Shown in pieces: positions 8,061-16,557 of a DNA stretch of 64,000 nucleotides. Position 1 is the stretch's first letter. Each line of letters begins with the position of its first letter. The stretch comes from Botryobacter ruber. Its GTDB lineage: Bacteria; Bacteroidota; Bacteroidia; Cytophagales; Hymenobacteraceae. Position numbers and translations under genes: made by a program. The DNA lies in assembly GCF_003347595.2 (NCBI RefSeq), contig NZ_QCZK02000041.1, positions 1-64,000 of the forward strand, read 5' to 3'. The notes below the pieces were generated by a model. That model saw only the letters and a list, made by a program, of their open reading frames with translations. It was not told where the DNA came from and did not search any database.

Positions 8061-9890
8061 ATGGATAGAAATCAAGCGATAGGCTTTGGACTGATTGCCG
8101 TGCTGCTGCTGGCTTACACCTTCTTTTTCAGTGGAACTGACAAAGAAACCAAACCTGCACAGCAACCGACAGCCCAGGTGGAGCAAACCACTGCGCCTGC
8201 ACCGGCCACTGCCATAGATGATTCCGTAGCACAGGCCAACCGGGCAGCTGCACTGGGAGCTTTCAGCACAGCCGCTACCGGCGAGGCCCGTACAACTACC
8301 TTAGAGAACGAAAATATCCGCGTTACTTTTAGCACCCGCGGCGGCCAGGTAGAAGAAGTACTGCTTAAAAATTACAAAACGCACCGGGGCAATCCGCTGA
8401 TCCTGTTCGACAGCGAAAGCAGCGAAACCGATATCTCCTTCACCACCAACGACGGCAAGACAGTTAAATTTTCGGATCTGTACTTCACGCCTTCCGAGGT
8501 TCGAAAAGATGCTTCCGGCAAAACACCTGCGCAGGTACTTACGCTTCGGGCAACTGTGGGCGAAGGTCAGTACATCGACCAGGTGTACACGCTGTTCGAA
8601 AACAGCTTCCAGTTAGGCTATAAACTCGATTTCAAGGGGCTGAACAACATGGTAAGCGGCAATACCCTCACCCTTACCTGGAATGACCGCCTGAAGCAGC
8701 TGGAGCGCGATATCAAGCAGAACCGCGCCAAGTCCACCATCAACTACTACACCGAAGAAGATGGCTTTGATAAACTATCTATCTCCGAAGACACTGAAAC
8801 GGAAACGCTGGAAAAACCTGTAAAGTGGGTTGCCAACAAGCAGAACTTCTTTACGGCGGGCATTATCGCTACCAACAGCTTTGCCGGCGCCAGACTCGAA
8901 GCCGCCACCAATCCAGCCGATTCGGTGATCGTGAAGTCGCTTTCTTCGCAGATCCTGATTCCAACGCAGGATGTGCTGTCGGGCAAAGGAGACTTTATGT
9001 TCTACTTTGGCCCCAACGATTATAAAATCCTGAAGAACATCGGCAACGATTTTAACAAGAACCTGGACCTGGGCTGGGGCATTTTCTCCTGGGTAAATAA
9101 GCTGCTCATCATCCCGGCCTTCGACTTCCTGGAAAACTTCATCGGCAACTATGGCATCATCATTATCCTGCTGGTGCTCTACATCAAAACCATTCTGTTC
9201 CCGCTGACTTACAAGTCGTACGTGTCGATGGCGAAGATGAAGGTGCTCAAGCCGGAGATTGATGCCATTAAGGAGCGCAACGAAGGCGACATGCAGAAGA
9301 CGCAGGTAGAGACGATGAAGCTGTACTCCGAAATGGGCGTAAACCCGATGAGCGGCTGTATCCCGATGCTGCTGCAGATCCCGATCCTGTTCGCGATGTT
9401 CAATTTCTTCCCGAACTCCATCGAGCTGCGCCAGGAGGCCTTCCTGTGGGCCGACGACCTTTCTACCTACGATATTTTTGCCCGGCTTCCGTTTGAAATT
9501 CCGTTCTATGGCAGCCATGTGAGTATGTTCACGCTCCTTATGACGGCCTCCACCATCCTGTATACCTGGTCAAACAACCAGGTAAACACCATGCAGGGGC
9601 CTATGAAGTTCTACAGCTACCTGATGCCGGTTATTTTCATGTTCGTGCTGAACTCCTTCCCGGCAGGCCTTAGCTTCTACTACTTTGTTTCCAACATCGT
9701 AACCTTCGGTCAGCAGGCGGCCATCCGCAAGTTCGTGGACGAAAAGAAAGTGCGGGCCAAGCTGGAAGAGAACAAGGAAAAGAACAAAGACAAGAAATCG
9801 GGTCCTTCCTTTGCCCAGCGAATGCAGGACGCCATGCGGGCAGCACAAGAGAAAGAAGCTGAAAAAAGAGCCCGGAAAACAAAAAAATAA
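8061..9890 (+). CDS. yidC: membrane protein insertase YidC
   Basis: A 609-residue inner-membrane insertase that places and folds membrane proteins, with or without SecYEG. Seen in order: an N-terminal membrane anchor (about residues 7-25), an Ala/Pro/Thr-rich linker, a large periplasmic beta domain (about 70-340), and the C-terminal 60KD_IMP core from about 360, including the conserved MSGCIPMLLQIPILFA region. The tail is highly Lys/Glu/Arg rich, as usual for a ribosome-contacting extension. It follows pyrG closely and is followed by a strong terminator. Confidence 0.96.
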   Translation: MDRNQAIGFGLIAVLLLAYTFFFSGTDKETKPAQQPTAQVEQTTAPAPATAIDDSVAQANRAAALGAFSTAATGEARTTTLENENIRVTFSTRGGQVEEVLLKNYKTHRGNPLILFDSESSETDISFTTNDGKTVKFSDLYFTPSEVRKDASGKTPAQVLTLRATVGEGQYIDQVYTLFENSFQLGYKLDFKGLNNMVSGNTLTLTWNDRLKQLERDIKQNRAKSTINYYTEEDGFDKLSISEDTETETLEKPVKWVANKQNFFTAGIIATNSFAGARLEAATNPADSVIVKSLSSQILIPTQDVLSGKGDFMFYFGPNDYKILKNIGNDFNKNLDLGWGIFSWVNKLLIIPAFDFLENFIGNYGIIIILLVLYIKTILFPLTYKSYVSMAKMKVLKPEIDAIKERNEGDMQKTQVETMKLYSEMGVNPMSGCIPMLLQIPILFAMFNFFPNSIELRQEAFLWADDLSTYDIFARLPFEIPFYGSHVSMFTLLMTASTILYTWSNNQVNTMQGPMKFYSYLMPVIFMFVLNSFPAGLSFYYFVSNIVTFGQQAAIRKFVDEKKVRAKLEENKEKNKDKKSGPSFAQRMQDAMRAAQEKEAEKRARKTKK

Positions 9891-9911
9891 AGACAGTTCA
9901 TCAGTGCCCAG

Positions 9912-9944
9912 AAAGCCTTTCCGTTAAATGGAAAGGCTTTTTTT
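9912..9944 (+). terminator. terminator after yidC
   Basis: AAAGCCTTTCC at 9912-9922 pairs perfectly with GGAAAGGCTTT at 9930-9940 around a 7-base loop, followed by more T residues. Confidence 0.9.
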
Positions 9945-9993
9945 ATTGGCTTTACTGCCGCTGATTCCGTATCTATTCCTACAAAGTTGCGCC

Positions 9994-10587
9994 ATGAAAA
10001 CAAACCTGACCACACCCGGATGCCTGCTATTGGCCTGTACCCTCTTCGCCTGCCAGTCCGGCGACAGCGACGACAAATCCCTGGGGAGCACCCACCCCAA
10101 ACTGGAGAAGCAGCTGCGAAAAGATTCTGTCAGAACGCCTATCTCCTCGGACGAACGGCCCGACCTCTACCAGCGCTACCGCATCACGATGGAAAAATAT
10201 GAAACCAAAAGCGACTTTAAAGTAGAAGAAAAGTATACCGGAGAACTGGCGCCGCTGGATGAAAAAAGTCACCCCGAAGCCACCAGGTACAAATCAGCCT
10301 TGCTGAAAGGCATGGAAGCAGGCATAAACTTTGCCGACAAGTACACAGTAGTAACGGTAGGTTGCGGCACGGCTTGTCAGTACCATTATGTGGTAGACAG
10401 GCAAACCGGTAAGGTAACCGATAAAATACAGAGCAGCGCCGGCGCCAGGTACAGTGTGAACAGCCGCATTTTCATCATCAATCCGCCGGATGCGGCTATT
10501 AATTACGAAGAGTGTACCTACTGTACCCCGGAAGCTTTTGTGATTGAAAACGGAAAATTCAGAAGGATTTCGGAAGAAGATTTGTAG
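9994..10587 (+). CDS. predicted lipoprotein, unknown function
   Basis: A 197-residue protein with a lipoprotein signal peptide: lysine near the start, a hydrophobic stretch and the lipobox LFAC, with cysteine near residue 19. The start at 9994 is preferred over the in-frame ATG at 9928, because the longer version would begin inside the yidC terminator and would put a second hydrophobic stretch before the signal peptide. The mature part has two CxxxC/CxxC patterns (GCGTAC near residue 125 and CTYC near 184) and no domain I recognise. It is followed after 12 bases by a second lipoprotein gene. Confidence 0.75.
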   Translation: MKTNLTTPGCLLLACTLFACQSGDSDDKSLGSTHPKLEKQLRKDSVRTPISSDERPDLYQRYRITMEKYETKSDFKVEEKYTGELAPLDEKSHPEATRYKSALLKGMEAGINFADKYTVVTVGCGTACQYHYVVDRQTGKVTDKIQSSAGARYSVNSRIFIINPPDAAINYEECTYCTPEAFVIENGKFRRISEEDL

Positions 10588-10599
10588 AAGGATGTGTTT

Positions 10600-11124
10600 A
10601 TGAAACAGGCAAAATTCTATTTCACCTCCGTCAGCAGGCTCCTTTGCTGTTTGCTGCTTGCAGCTCTTGCCGTTGTATCACTTATCGCTTGCAGAACGAT
10701 GGTTCCGGAACAGAACCTGCAGCCACAAACAGGCGGCAAACAGCTGCTCCTGCTGTACCAGAAAACACCCTGCTACGGCACCTGCCCCGCCTTCGATGCC
10801 CACATCTACACCGACGGGACAATCATTTTTAAGGCCTGGGCGCATGTTCCCTTCACCGACACGTTGGCAAGCAAGCTAACCCCAAAGGAGCTGGAAAGAC
10901 TGAAGCGGGACCTCAACCACCTGCCTTACCAGGGCTGGCGCACCACCTACCTCTCCCAGCGTACCGATCAACCCTCGACTATTACTACCTTTTATGAAGC
11001 AGGCCGCGAAGCTAAAAGCGTGAAGCACCAGGAAGGCGGACCGGAAGATCTCCAGCTGTTTCAGAAAAAAATGGATGCGCTGTTACTAGGTGTCATCAGC
11101 CGAAGTACAGCAGCGAAGGAGTAA
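10600..11124 (+). CDS. DUF6438-type lipoprotein
   Basis: A 174-residue predicted lipoprotein with signal peptide and lipobox SLIAC. The mature part contains YQKTPCYGTCPAFDAHIYTD, typical of the DUF6438 family, in which a C-x-G-x-C-P motif opens a small beta domain; biochemical function of the family is unknown. The ATG at 10600 is chosen over the GTG six bases upstream because AAGGA at 10588-10592 is at proper spacing from the ATG and too close to the GTG. It probably forms an operon with the preceding lipoprotein. Confidence 0.75.
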   Translation: MKQAKFYFTSVSRLLCCLLLAALAVVSLIACRTMVPEQNLQPQTGGKQLLLLYQKTPCYGTCPAFDAHIYTDGTIIFKAWAHVPFTDTLASKLTPKELERLKRDLNHLPYQGWRTTYLSQRTDQPSTITTFYEAGREAKSVKHQEGGPEDLQLFQKKMDALLLGVISRSTAAKE

Positions 11125-11142
11125 TCCAGTATAAAAAAGCTT

Positions 11143-11171
11143 TCTGCACCAGCCACCACTCCCACTGCTCC
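11143..11171 (-). repeat. dispersed TGGTGGCAG repeat, copy 5
   Basis: Plus strand reads TCTGCACCAGCCACCACTCC then CACTGCTCC. It lies between two convergent lipoprotein genes. It shares the flank AAAAAAGCTTTCTGCACC with the copy at 12467. Confidence 0.8.
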
Positions 11172-11191
11172 TTCAAATAGCCCAGTTGCTT

Positions 11192-12352
11192 CTACTCTTT
11201 TAGTAGCTGGTACGCTATTTTATCCCCAATAAAGTAGATACCATGTTTGTTTCCAGAGAACCCTTGCATTACCACTGAAGCTTCGAAATCCTTACTGCCT
11301 GGCTCCGTTTGCTGTGGCAGGTCATTCAACTTTAGAAAAGTGGCTTGAGCAGGGTTTGAAATGCTGATCAGATATAGCAGCTGTTTTTCTTCATCCAGCA
11401 AAACCAGCTTGTCTAAAGCAGGAACTAACTCCATTGGAACAGAATAATCCAGTTCGTTAGAAAAGCCATCGTACCGATAACCTGCCAGTTTCTTTCCTCC
11501 TGTATCATAAATAATAAGATTGTCAGATGTATTATCCCGCTCTTCGTGCAGATATTTAATTGTGTGAAGTTTGCCGTTATATGTTTCCTGTCTGGTCCTC
11601 ATTTCAGATTTAGTCACGATATCTGTAATCGCAACAAAACTGCTATCGGTCAGGAAAGAGGTTACTACCATATTGTCCCTTCCAAATTTGATGCTTTCAC
11701 CGTTAAGGGAATATAGGGTAGTACAGGTTAAGATATGATTTCTGTCATCTGAAAGTTGCAGACTACTGCAGCCACTTCCGCCGGAGCCACCATAAAAGTC
11801 TTTCAACACAAGATTTCCAGTTTCATCCAATGCAAAAAAAGCGATGCCTCCATAATCACTTTCATTAGCAACAAGCCATAAATCAAAAACAGCCCAGCCA
11901 TTCGCTGCAACTCCAATTGGAACAGGTACAGATGGATAGCTTATTTTAACTGTGTAGTCACCACCCATGCCCATAAAGTCCTTCTTGGTCAGCATACGGT
12001 TGTAGAGTAGTTTCCCATTCTTACTGACCTTAACCTGATAGGCGTTGTTATGATACTTTTCTACATGAACTGTATGAGGAATGATTGTTGAGTCTGTATA
12101 TACTTCTGTAAAAGCAGTATCACCCAAACTAAAAGCAACCACATCTACTTGGTAGCTATCAGAGCCGTAACTAAATTTTTTGCTTGTTTCCTGCTTCTCT
12201 GTAACTACATTATCAACATAAAAAATAGTGTCCAGCTGATGAGAAGCATTCTTTTCGATTGATGATACGATAGGCTCACTGGCAACAGAAGTTTTTTCAC
12301 TGCCACAGCTCAGAAGAAAAAACACCAGGAAAATAGGAATCAAAAATTTCAT
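11192..12352 (-). CDS. predicted lipoprotein, unknown function
   Basis: A 386-residue protein with a short lipoprotein signal (FFLLSC, cysteine at residue 16). Anchoring is expected in the periplasm or at the outer membrane. The mature protein is rich in beta-forming stretches and acidic residues, with a GGSGGSGCSS segment near residue 190. The overall pattern could fit a propeller-like fold, but no repeat motif is clear and I do not recognise the family. Gene composition is AT-richer than its neighbours. It stands alone on the minus strand, flanked on each side by a copy of the dispersed repeat. Confidence 0.7.
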   Translation of the reverse strand: MKFLIPIFLVFFLLSCGSEKTSVASEPIVSSIEKNASHQLDTIFYVDNVVTEKQETSKKFSYGSDSYQVDVVAFSLGDTAFTEVYTDSTIIPHTVHVEKYHNNAYQVKVSKNGKLLYNRMLTKKDFMGMGGDYTVKISYPSVPVPIGVAANGWAVFDLWLVANESDYGGIAFFALDETGNLVLKDFYGGSGGSGCSSLQLSDDRNHILTCTTLYSLNGESIKFGRDNMVVTSFLTDSSFVAITDIVTKSEMRTRQETYNGKLHTIKYLHEERDNTSDNLIIYDTGGKKLAGYRYDGFSNELDYSVPMELVPALDKLVLLDEEKQLLYLISISNPAQATFLKLNDLPQQTEPGSKDFEASVVMQGFSGNKHGIYFIGDKIAYQLLKE

Positions 12353-12466
12353 GTAGAGATTGTGTTAACCAGACACAATCTCTACAACAAATATTAAATT
12401 TCCAACAATTATTCTTCACCATCCAGATTCAGGAAGTGATTCGTATTTAAAGACAAAAAAAAGCTT

Positions 12467-12495
12467 TCTGCACCTGCCACCACTCCCGCTGCTCC
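12467..12495 (-). repeat. dispersed TGGTGGCAG repeat, copy 6
   Basis: Plus strand reads TCTGCACCTGCCACCACTCC then CGCTGCTCC, differing from copy 5 at two positions. It lies just after the E1 dehydrogenase stop codon. Confidence 0.85.
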
Positions 12496-12503
12496 TGCAA
12501 CTA

Positions 12504-14582
12504 CTAATAATTCAGCAGTTCCCGCATCGCCGCTGCTACTTTATCGGCATTTGGCAGCATCATTTTCTCCAGCTCCACGCTTAACGGGATAGCTGGCAGA
12601 TTCGCAGCGCCCAGCGTAAACACCGGCGCATCGAGCTGCTGGAAACAGGCTTTTGAAATACGTCCGGCCAGCGACTCGGCAAAGGAGTTCATCAGGGGCT
12701 CCTCTGTAAGCACCAGCACCTTGCCATGCCGCTGCACAGAGGCTGTGACCGCCTCAAAATCGAGCGGGTTGAGCGTGCGCAGGTCCAGGATTTCGATGCT
12801 GCCATTAAACTGTTCGGATGCCATTTTGGCCCAGTATATTCCCATGCCGTACGTTATAACCGTAAGGCTATTGCCGTTGCGCACCTGCTCTTCACTGGCA
12901 TGCTGGGCAATGTGCGCCTTGCCCAGCGGTATAATGTAGTCTTCGCTGGGTTCCACCCGTTTGGCGCTTTCAGTACCAGGCAGTTTGGACCAGTACAGCC
13001 CTTTGTGCTCCAGCATCACCACTGGGTTCGGGTCCAGGAAAGCGGCTTTCATCAGGCCTTTCATATCGGCGGCATTGGAAGGATACACCACCTTCACCCC
13101 CCGTATGTTGAGCAGCGTAGATTCGATACTGCCGGAGTGGTAAGGGCCGCCGTAGCCATAGGCGCCGGTTGGCACCCGGATCAGCGCCTGCACCGGGAAC
13201 TTTCCGTTGGTGAGGTAATAGCTCTTGGAAATCTCGCCTGCCAGCTGGTTCAAACCGGGCCACATGTAATCGGCAAACTGTATCTCCACAATGGCTTTGG
13301 CTCCCACAGCAGCCATGCCCGCTGTGGAACCGATAATATAAGCCTCCTGTATGGGAGTATTGAAAACACGATCGTCGCCGTACTTTTTAGCCAGCAGGGC
13401 GGCCTCGCGAAAAACGCCGCCCAGTTCTCCGCCCACATCCTGGCCATACAGCAATGCTTCGGGGTAAGTTCTTAAAATATCATCGACGGCATGCAGGGCC
13501 GCATCCACCATATTCGTTTTTTCGACACCTGCCGGTTTGCGCTGGCCTTGCTCTTCCGTTACCGGGGTGGGGGCAAACACATCTTTATCAAAAGAAGCAG
13601 GGTCAGGATCAGGCGCATCAAGCGCCCGCCGGAAATCGGCAGCCACCGCTTCGCGTGCCTGCTGCGCTATACCGTTCAGCTCCTCTATGGTCACGCCCGA
13701 ATCGAGCAGCACCTCCCGTAGCTTCGGCAGCGGATCCCGCTCCCGCTGTTTCTGAAGATCATCGCCCCGGTACCATTCCTGCCGCACACCGGAAGTATGG
13801 TGGCCCAGCAGCGGGCAACGCGCGTGTACCAGGATAGGTTTGCGGAGCTTGCGGGCATAGTCAAACGCGACCTGCATGCCCTCATACGCCTCCACAAAGT
13901 CAGTCCCATCTAACCGAAGCCGTTCCATTCCTTTAAAGCCTGCTGCATATTCATACGCATCCATGGCGCGCATTTCGCTGGCTTTGGCCGAAATACCCCA
14001 TTCGTTATCCTGCACCAGGTAGACGATGGGCAGCTTCTTAAGCACGGCCATCTGGAAAGCCTCTGCCACTTCGCCCTCTGTTACGGCACCGTCGCCCATC
14101 GAACAAAGCACCACCGGCTTTTCCTCTCCCTTCAGCAGCCCCTGCGACTCCAGGTAGGCAATGCCGTGCGCCATGCCTGTCGATGAAATAGCCTGCATGC
14201 CGGTCGCGGCACTCTGATGTGGAATGGTCGGGAAACCTTCGCGTTTCAGGGAGGGATGGCCATAATAGTTACGGCCTCCGGAAAAGGGGTCATCTGCTTT
14301 GCCCAGCAGCTGCAGCATCAGTTCATACGGCTGCAGCCCGATACCCAGCAGAATGGACTCGTCGCGGTAATAGAGGGCGGCATAGTCGTACGGCTTCAGC
14401 TGCAGGGCAGTTGCCAGCTGTATGGCTTCGTGCCCCCGGGAGGTAGCATGTACATACTTACTGCAGATGGCTTTATTATCTTCATAGGTGGCTGCCATTG
14501 TTTTGGCAGTTTCCATCAGGCGGTATGCTTTTTTCAGAATAGCCAGCTCTATTGTTTGTGCCTCCATCATTACTTTATCCAT
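12504..14582 (-). CDS. 2-oxoacid dehydrogenase E1, fused alpha and beta subunits
   Basis: A 692-residue thiamine-diphosphate enzyme that decarboxylates a 2-oxoacid in a dehydrogenase complex; the branched-chain complex is the most likely one. The N-terminal half is the alpha subunit, with the ThDP/Mg motif starting GDGAVTEGE (about residue 168). The C-terminal half (from about 355) is the beta (transketolase-like) subunit, with GQDVGGELGGVF and the pyrimidine-binding region IVEIQFADYMWPG. Fusion of the two subunits is common in Bacteroidota. No E2 or E3 gene is adjacent, so the partners must be encoded elsewhere. The start could also be the second or third Met (residues 5-6). Confidence 0.88.
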   Translation of the reverse strand: MDKVMMEAQTIELAILKKAYRLMETAKTMAATYEDNKAICSKYVHATSRGHEAIQLATALQLKPYDYAALYYRDESILLGIGLQPYELMLQLLGKADDPFSGGRNYYGHPSLKREGFPTIPHQSAATGMQAISSTGMAHGIAYLESQGLLKGEEKPVVLCSMGDGAVTEGEVAEAFQMAVLKKLPIVYLVQDNEWGISAKASEMRAMDAYEYAAGFKGMERLRLDGTDFVEAYEGMQVAFDYARKLRKPILVHARCPLLGHHTSGVRQEWYRGDDLQKQRERDPLPKLREVLLDSGVTIEELNGIAQQAREAVAADFRRALDAPDPDPASFDKDVFAPTPVTEEQGQRKPAGVEKTNMVDAALHAVDDILRTYPEALLYGQDVGGELGGVFREAALLAKKYGDDRVFNTPIQEAYIIGSTAGMAAVGAKAIVEIQFADYMWPGLNQLAGEISKSYYLTNGKFPVQALIRVPTGAYGYGGPYHSGSIESTLLNIRGVKVVYPSNAADMKGLMKAAFLDPNPVVMLEHKGLYWSKLPGTESAKRVEPSEDYIIPLGKAHIAQHASEEQVRNGNSLTVITYGMGIYWAKMASEQFNGSIEILDLRTLNPLDFEAVTASVQRHGKVLVLTEEPLMNSFAESLAGRISKACFQQLDAPVFTLGAANLPAIPLSVELEKMMLPNADKVAAAMRELLNY

Positions 14583-14676
14583 ATGCAGCTGCTATGTTCG
14601 GTTGTGCCTCTAAATTACAAATTTCTGTCTTCTTTCTAAAATACCTTTACAATTCGGTAGAACAGGGTTAATTAAG

Positions 14677-14684
14677 TATTTTTG
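14677..14684 (+). promoter_or_regulatory. -7 box of the hemF promoter
   Basis: TATTTTTG matches TAnnTTTG perfectly. A transcript starting about 7 bases later cannot include the GTG at 14684, which supports the ATG at 14711 as the hemF start. Confidence 0.6.
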
Positions 14685-14710
14685 TGTCCATCCAAAAAAA
14701 CACAGCAATT

Positions 14711-15613
14711 ATGTTCAGAGAAGAAGTGGAAGCATTTTTCCGGAAGTTCCAGGATGATTTGTGCCAGGCCCTCGAAACCTGCGATGGCGGCGCCACCTTT
14801 AAAGAGGATATCTGGGAACACGAACAGGGCGGCGGCGGACGTTCGCGCGTGATCGAAAACGGAAATGTGCTGGAGAAAGGCGGTGTCAACTTCTCTGCCG
14901 TGCAGGGGCAGCTCTCGCCCCAGTTCCTGAAGATGCTCGAAATGCCCGACCCCAACTTTTTTGCGACAGGCGTTTCGGTGGTACTGCACCCGCACAGCCC
15001 CATGGTGCCCATCACGCACATGAATGTGCGCTATTTCGAAGCAGGCAACGGCAAAGCCTGGTTTGGCGGCGGCATCGACCTGACACCTATTTATGTGGAC
15101 CTGAAGCAGGCCAGGGAGTTCCACTTGGCGCTGAAAGCGGTTTGCGACAAGCATCATCCCTCCTACTACCCCGAGTTCAAGAAGTGGGCCGACGACTATT
15201 TCTACAACGTGCACCGCCAGGAGACCCGCGGCGTCGGCGGCATCTTCTTCGACAGGCTGATGGCAACCGACGAAATCTCACTCGAAGAGCGATTTGCTTT
15301 TGTGAAAGATGTGGCTTATGCCTTTGCTCCTGCCTATACCGCCATCGTTAACCAAAACCGGGACCTGCCTTACACCGAGCAGCAGAAACAGTGGCAACTC
15401 ATCCGCAGGGGCCGCTACGTAGAGTTTAACCTCGTCTACGACCGGGGCACCAAGTTCGGCCTGATGACCGGCGGCCGCATCGAATCTATCCTGATGAGCC
15501 TGCCACAGCATGCTTCCTGGGTTTATAACCACCAGCCCGAACCCGGAAGCACCGAAGAGCAGACGCTGCAGTACCTGAAAAAAGATATCGACTGGGTAAA
15601 CCTGGAGGCATAG
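14711..15613 (+). CDS. hemF: oxygen-dependent coproporphyrinogen III oxidase
   Basis: A 300-residue aerobic coproporphyrinogen oxidase, performing with O2 the same heme step as HemN. Strong family segments are visible: EQGGGGRSRV near residue 40, GVSVVLHPHSP and the metal-site histidines around residues 92-106, KKWADDYFYNVHR, and RRGRYVEFNLVYDRGT near residue 238. Length equals the E. coli protein (299). A GTG at 14684 would add nine residues, but it overlaps the promoter -7 box. The PAP2 gene follows after 2 bases, so the two are co-transcribed. Confidence 0.95.
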   Translation: MFREEVEAFFRKFQDDLCQALETCDGGATFKEDIWEHEQGGGGRSRVIENGNVLEKGGVNFSAVQGQLSPQFLKMLEMPDPNFFATGVSVVLHPHSPMVPITHMNVRYFEAGNGKAWFGGGIDLTPIYVDLKQAREFHLALKAVCDKHHPSYYPEFKKWADDYFYNVHRQETRGVGGIFFDRLMATDEISLEERFAFVKDVAYAFAPAYTAIVNQNRDLPYTEQQKQWQLIRRGRYVEFNLVYDRGTKFGLMTGGRIESILMSLPQHASWVYNHQPEPGSTEEQTLQYLKKDIDWVNLEA

Positions 15614-15615
15614 GT

Positions 15616-16194
15616 ATGGTAGAGGCTTTAGAAAAGCTGGACCAGGAAATGTTCCTGTTCCTCAACAACCAGCACAGTCCCTTCTGGGACGCCATCATGA
15701 TTTACACCTCCAACAAGTATTTCTGGATACCCTTTTACGTCCTGCTCATTGCCTACATCATCTACCGCTACCGCCGCCAGAGCATCCCGATGCTGGTCAT
15801 GTGCGTGATCGCCATCGGCCTGGCTGACTTTATCGCTTCCGGCATCTTTAAACCCTACTTCGCCCGTCCCCGCCCCTGCTACGAAGAAGACCTTTCCGGT
15901 TTGGTAAACATTGTGCAGGGCTGCGGCGGCCAGTTCGGGTTTATGTCGTCGCACGCCTCTACGGGGTTTGCGCTGGCCGTTTTCTTTAACCTGATCCTGT
16001 CGGACCGCTACTTTATTTTCAAGATCGTGCTGGTGGCCTGGGCGGTGGTGGTATCGTACAGCCGCATTTACCTGGGCGTGCATTATCCCGGCGATATTAT
16101 TGGCGGTGCGGTTCTGGGTTCTGTACTGGCTTTTGGAAGTTCAGTAGGATACAAATATGTAGTGAGCAGGTACAGCTTCTTTCATCAGCAGTAG
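15616..16194 (+). CDS. PAP2-family membrane phosphatase
   Basis: A 192-residue integral membrane phosphatase of the PAP2/acid phosphatase type, likely acting on undecaprenyl diphosphate or another lipid phosphate at the membrane. The three motifs are KPYFARPRP (about 75-83), SSHAST (about 114-119, in place of the textbook PSGH) and SRIYLGVHYPGD (about 145-156). About five membrane segments are visible. It starts 2 bases after the hemF stop; the link with heme synthesis is probably only transcriptional. Confidence 0.88.
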   Translation: MVEALEKLDQEMFLFLNNQHSPFWDAIMIYTSNKYFWIPFYVLLIAYIIYRYRRQSIPMLVMCVIAIGLADFIASGIFKPYFARPRPCYEEDLSGLVNIVQGCGGQFGFMSSHASTGFALAVFFNLILSDRYFIFKIVLVAWAVVVSYSRIYLGVHYPGDIIGGAVLGSVLAFGSSVGYKYVVSRYSFFHQQ

Positions 16195-16196
16195 CT

Positions 16197-16375
16197 TATT
16201 TGCCTGAACCGCTGATTTTTTTGTCTGAACCTTTGATTTACGGTGATTAAAATGATTTCTATGATTTTTTATTTGTCTGAATCAGGATTCACAGAATTTT
16301 AGAATTTTCAGGATTAGGTTTGTCTGAACAAGATTAAGAAGATTTAAGGATTAACAGGATTGGATTTGTCTGTGG
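16197..16375 (+). repeat. TTTGTCTGAA-type tandem repeat array
   Basis: About five degenerate units start with TTTGTCTGAA or a close variant (near 16197, 16219, 16272, 16319 and 16364), each followed by words such as CAGGATT, AGGATTAACAGGATT and TGATTT. Such TTTGTCTGAA/AGGATTAACAGGATT arrays are familiar in Bacteroidota intergenic regions. Unit lengths vary (about 22-55 bases), so this is a degenerate array and not a clean tandem repeat. Confidence 0.8.
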
Positions 16376-16499
16376 TTCGTGCAGGAGACGCGGGCACCGG
16401 GTCTCCACAGCTATACCCTTAACCTTTCGCTTTTCTGTTACAGCAGAGTTGAAAATCTTCAACCCCTACAAAAATTCCAAAATTTCTACTTCTCTACCT

Positions 16500-16557
16500 C
16501 TCTACCTCCTAAATTCTTAAACTCCCAAACTCCTAAACTTCCAAACTCCCAAACTCT
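16500..16557 (+). repeat. degenerate CAAACTCC simple repeat
   Basis: Words such as TTAAACTCC, CAAACTCC, TAAACTTCC and CAAACTCC recur roughly every 8-9 bases, right up to the riboflavin synthase stop codon on the opposite strand. Confidence 0.75.

Larger units (their letters stand above)
16195..16557. other. 363-base intergenic region with two repeat types
   Basis: Lies between the convergent PAP2 and riboflavin synthase genes. It is made almost entirely of a TTTGTCTGAA repeat array (about 16197-16375) and a CAAACTCC-type simple repeat (about 16500-16557). No gene is seen. Confidence 0.7.

Noticed and set aside
8180..8215. Resemblance of the yidC Ala/Pro/Thr linker DNA to the dispersed repeat
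   Set aside because: Only short words match and the TGGTGGCAG core is missing; explained by Ala/Pro codons.
9928..9993. Upstream ATG extending the lipoprotein by 22 residues
   Set aside because: It begins inside the yidC terminator hairpin and would bury the lipoprotein signal.
14684..14710. GTG start for hemF
   Set aside because: It overlaps the perfect -7 promoter box, so it would not be in the transcript.
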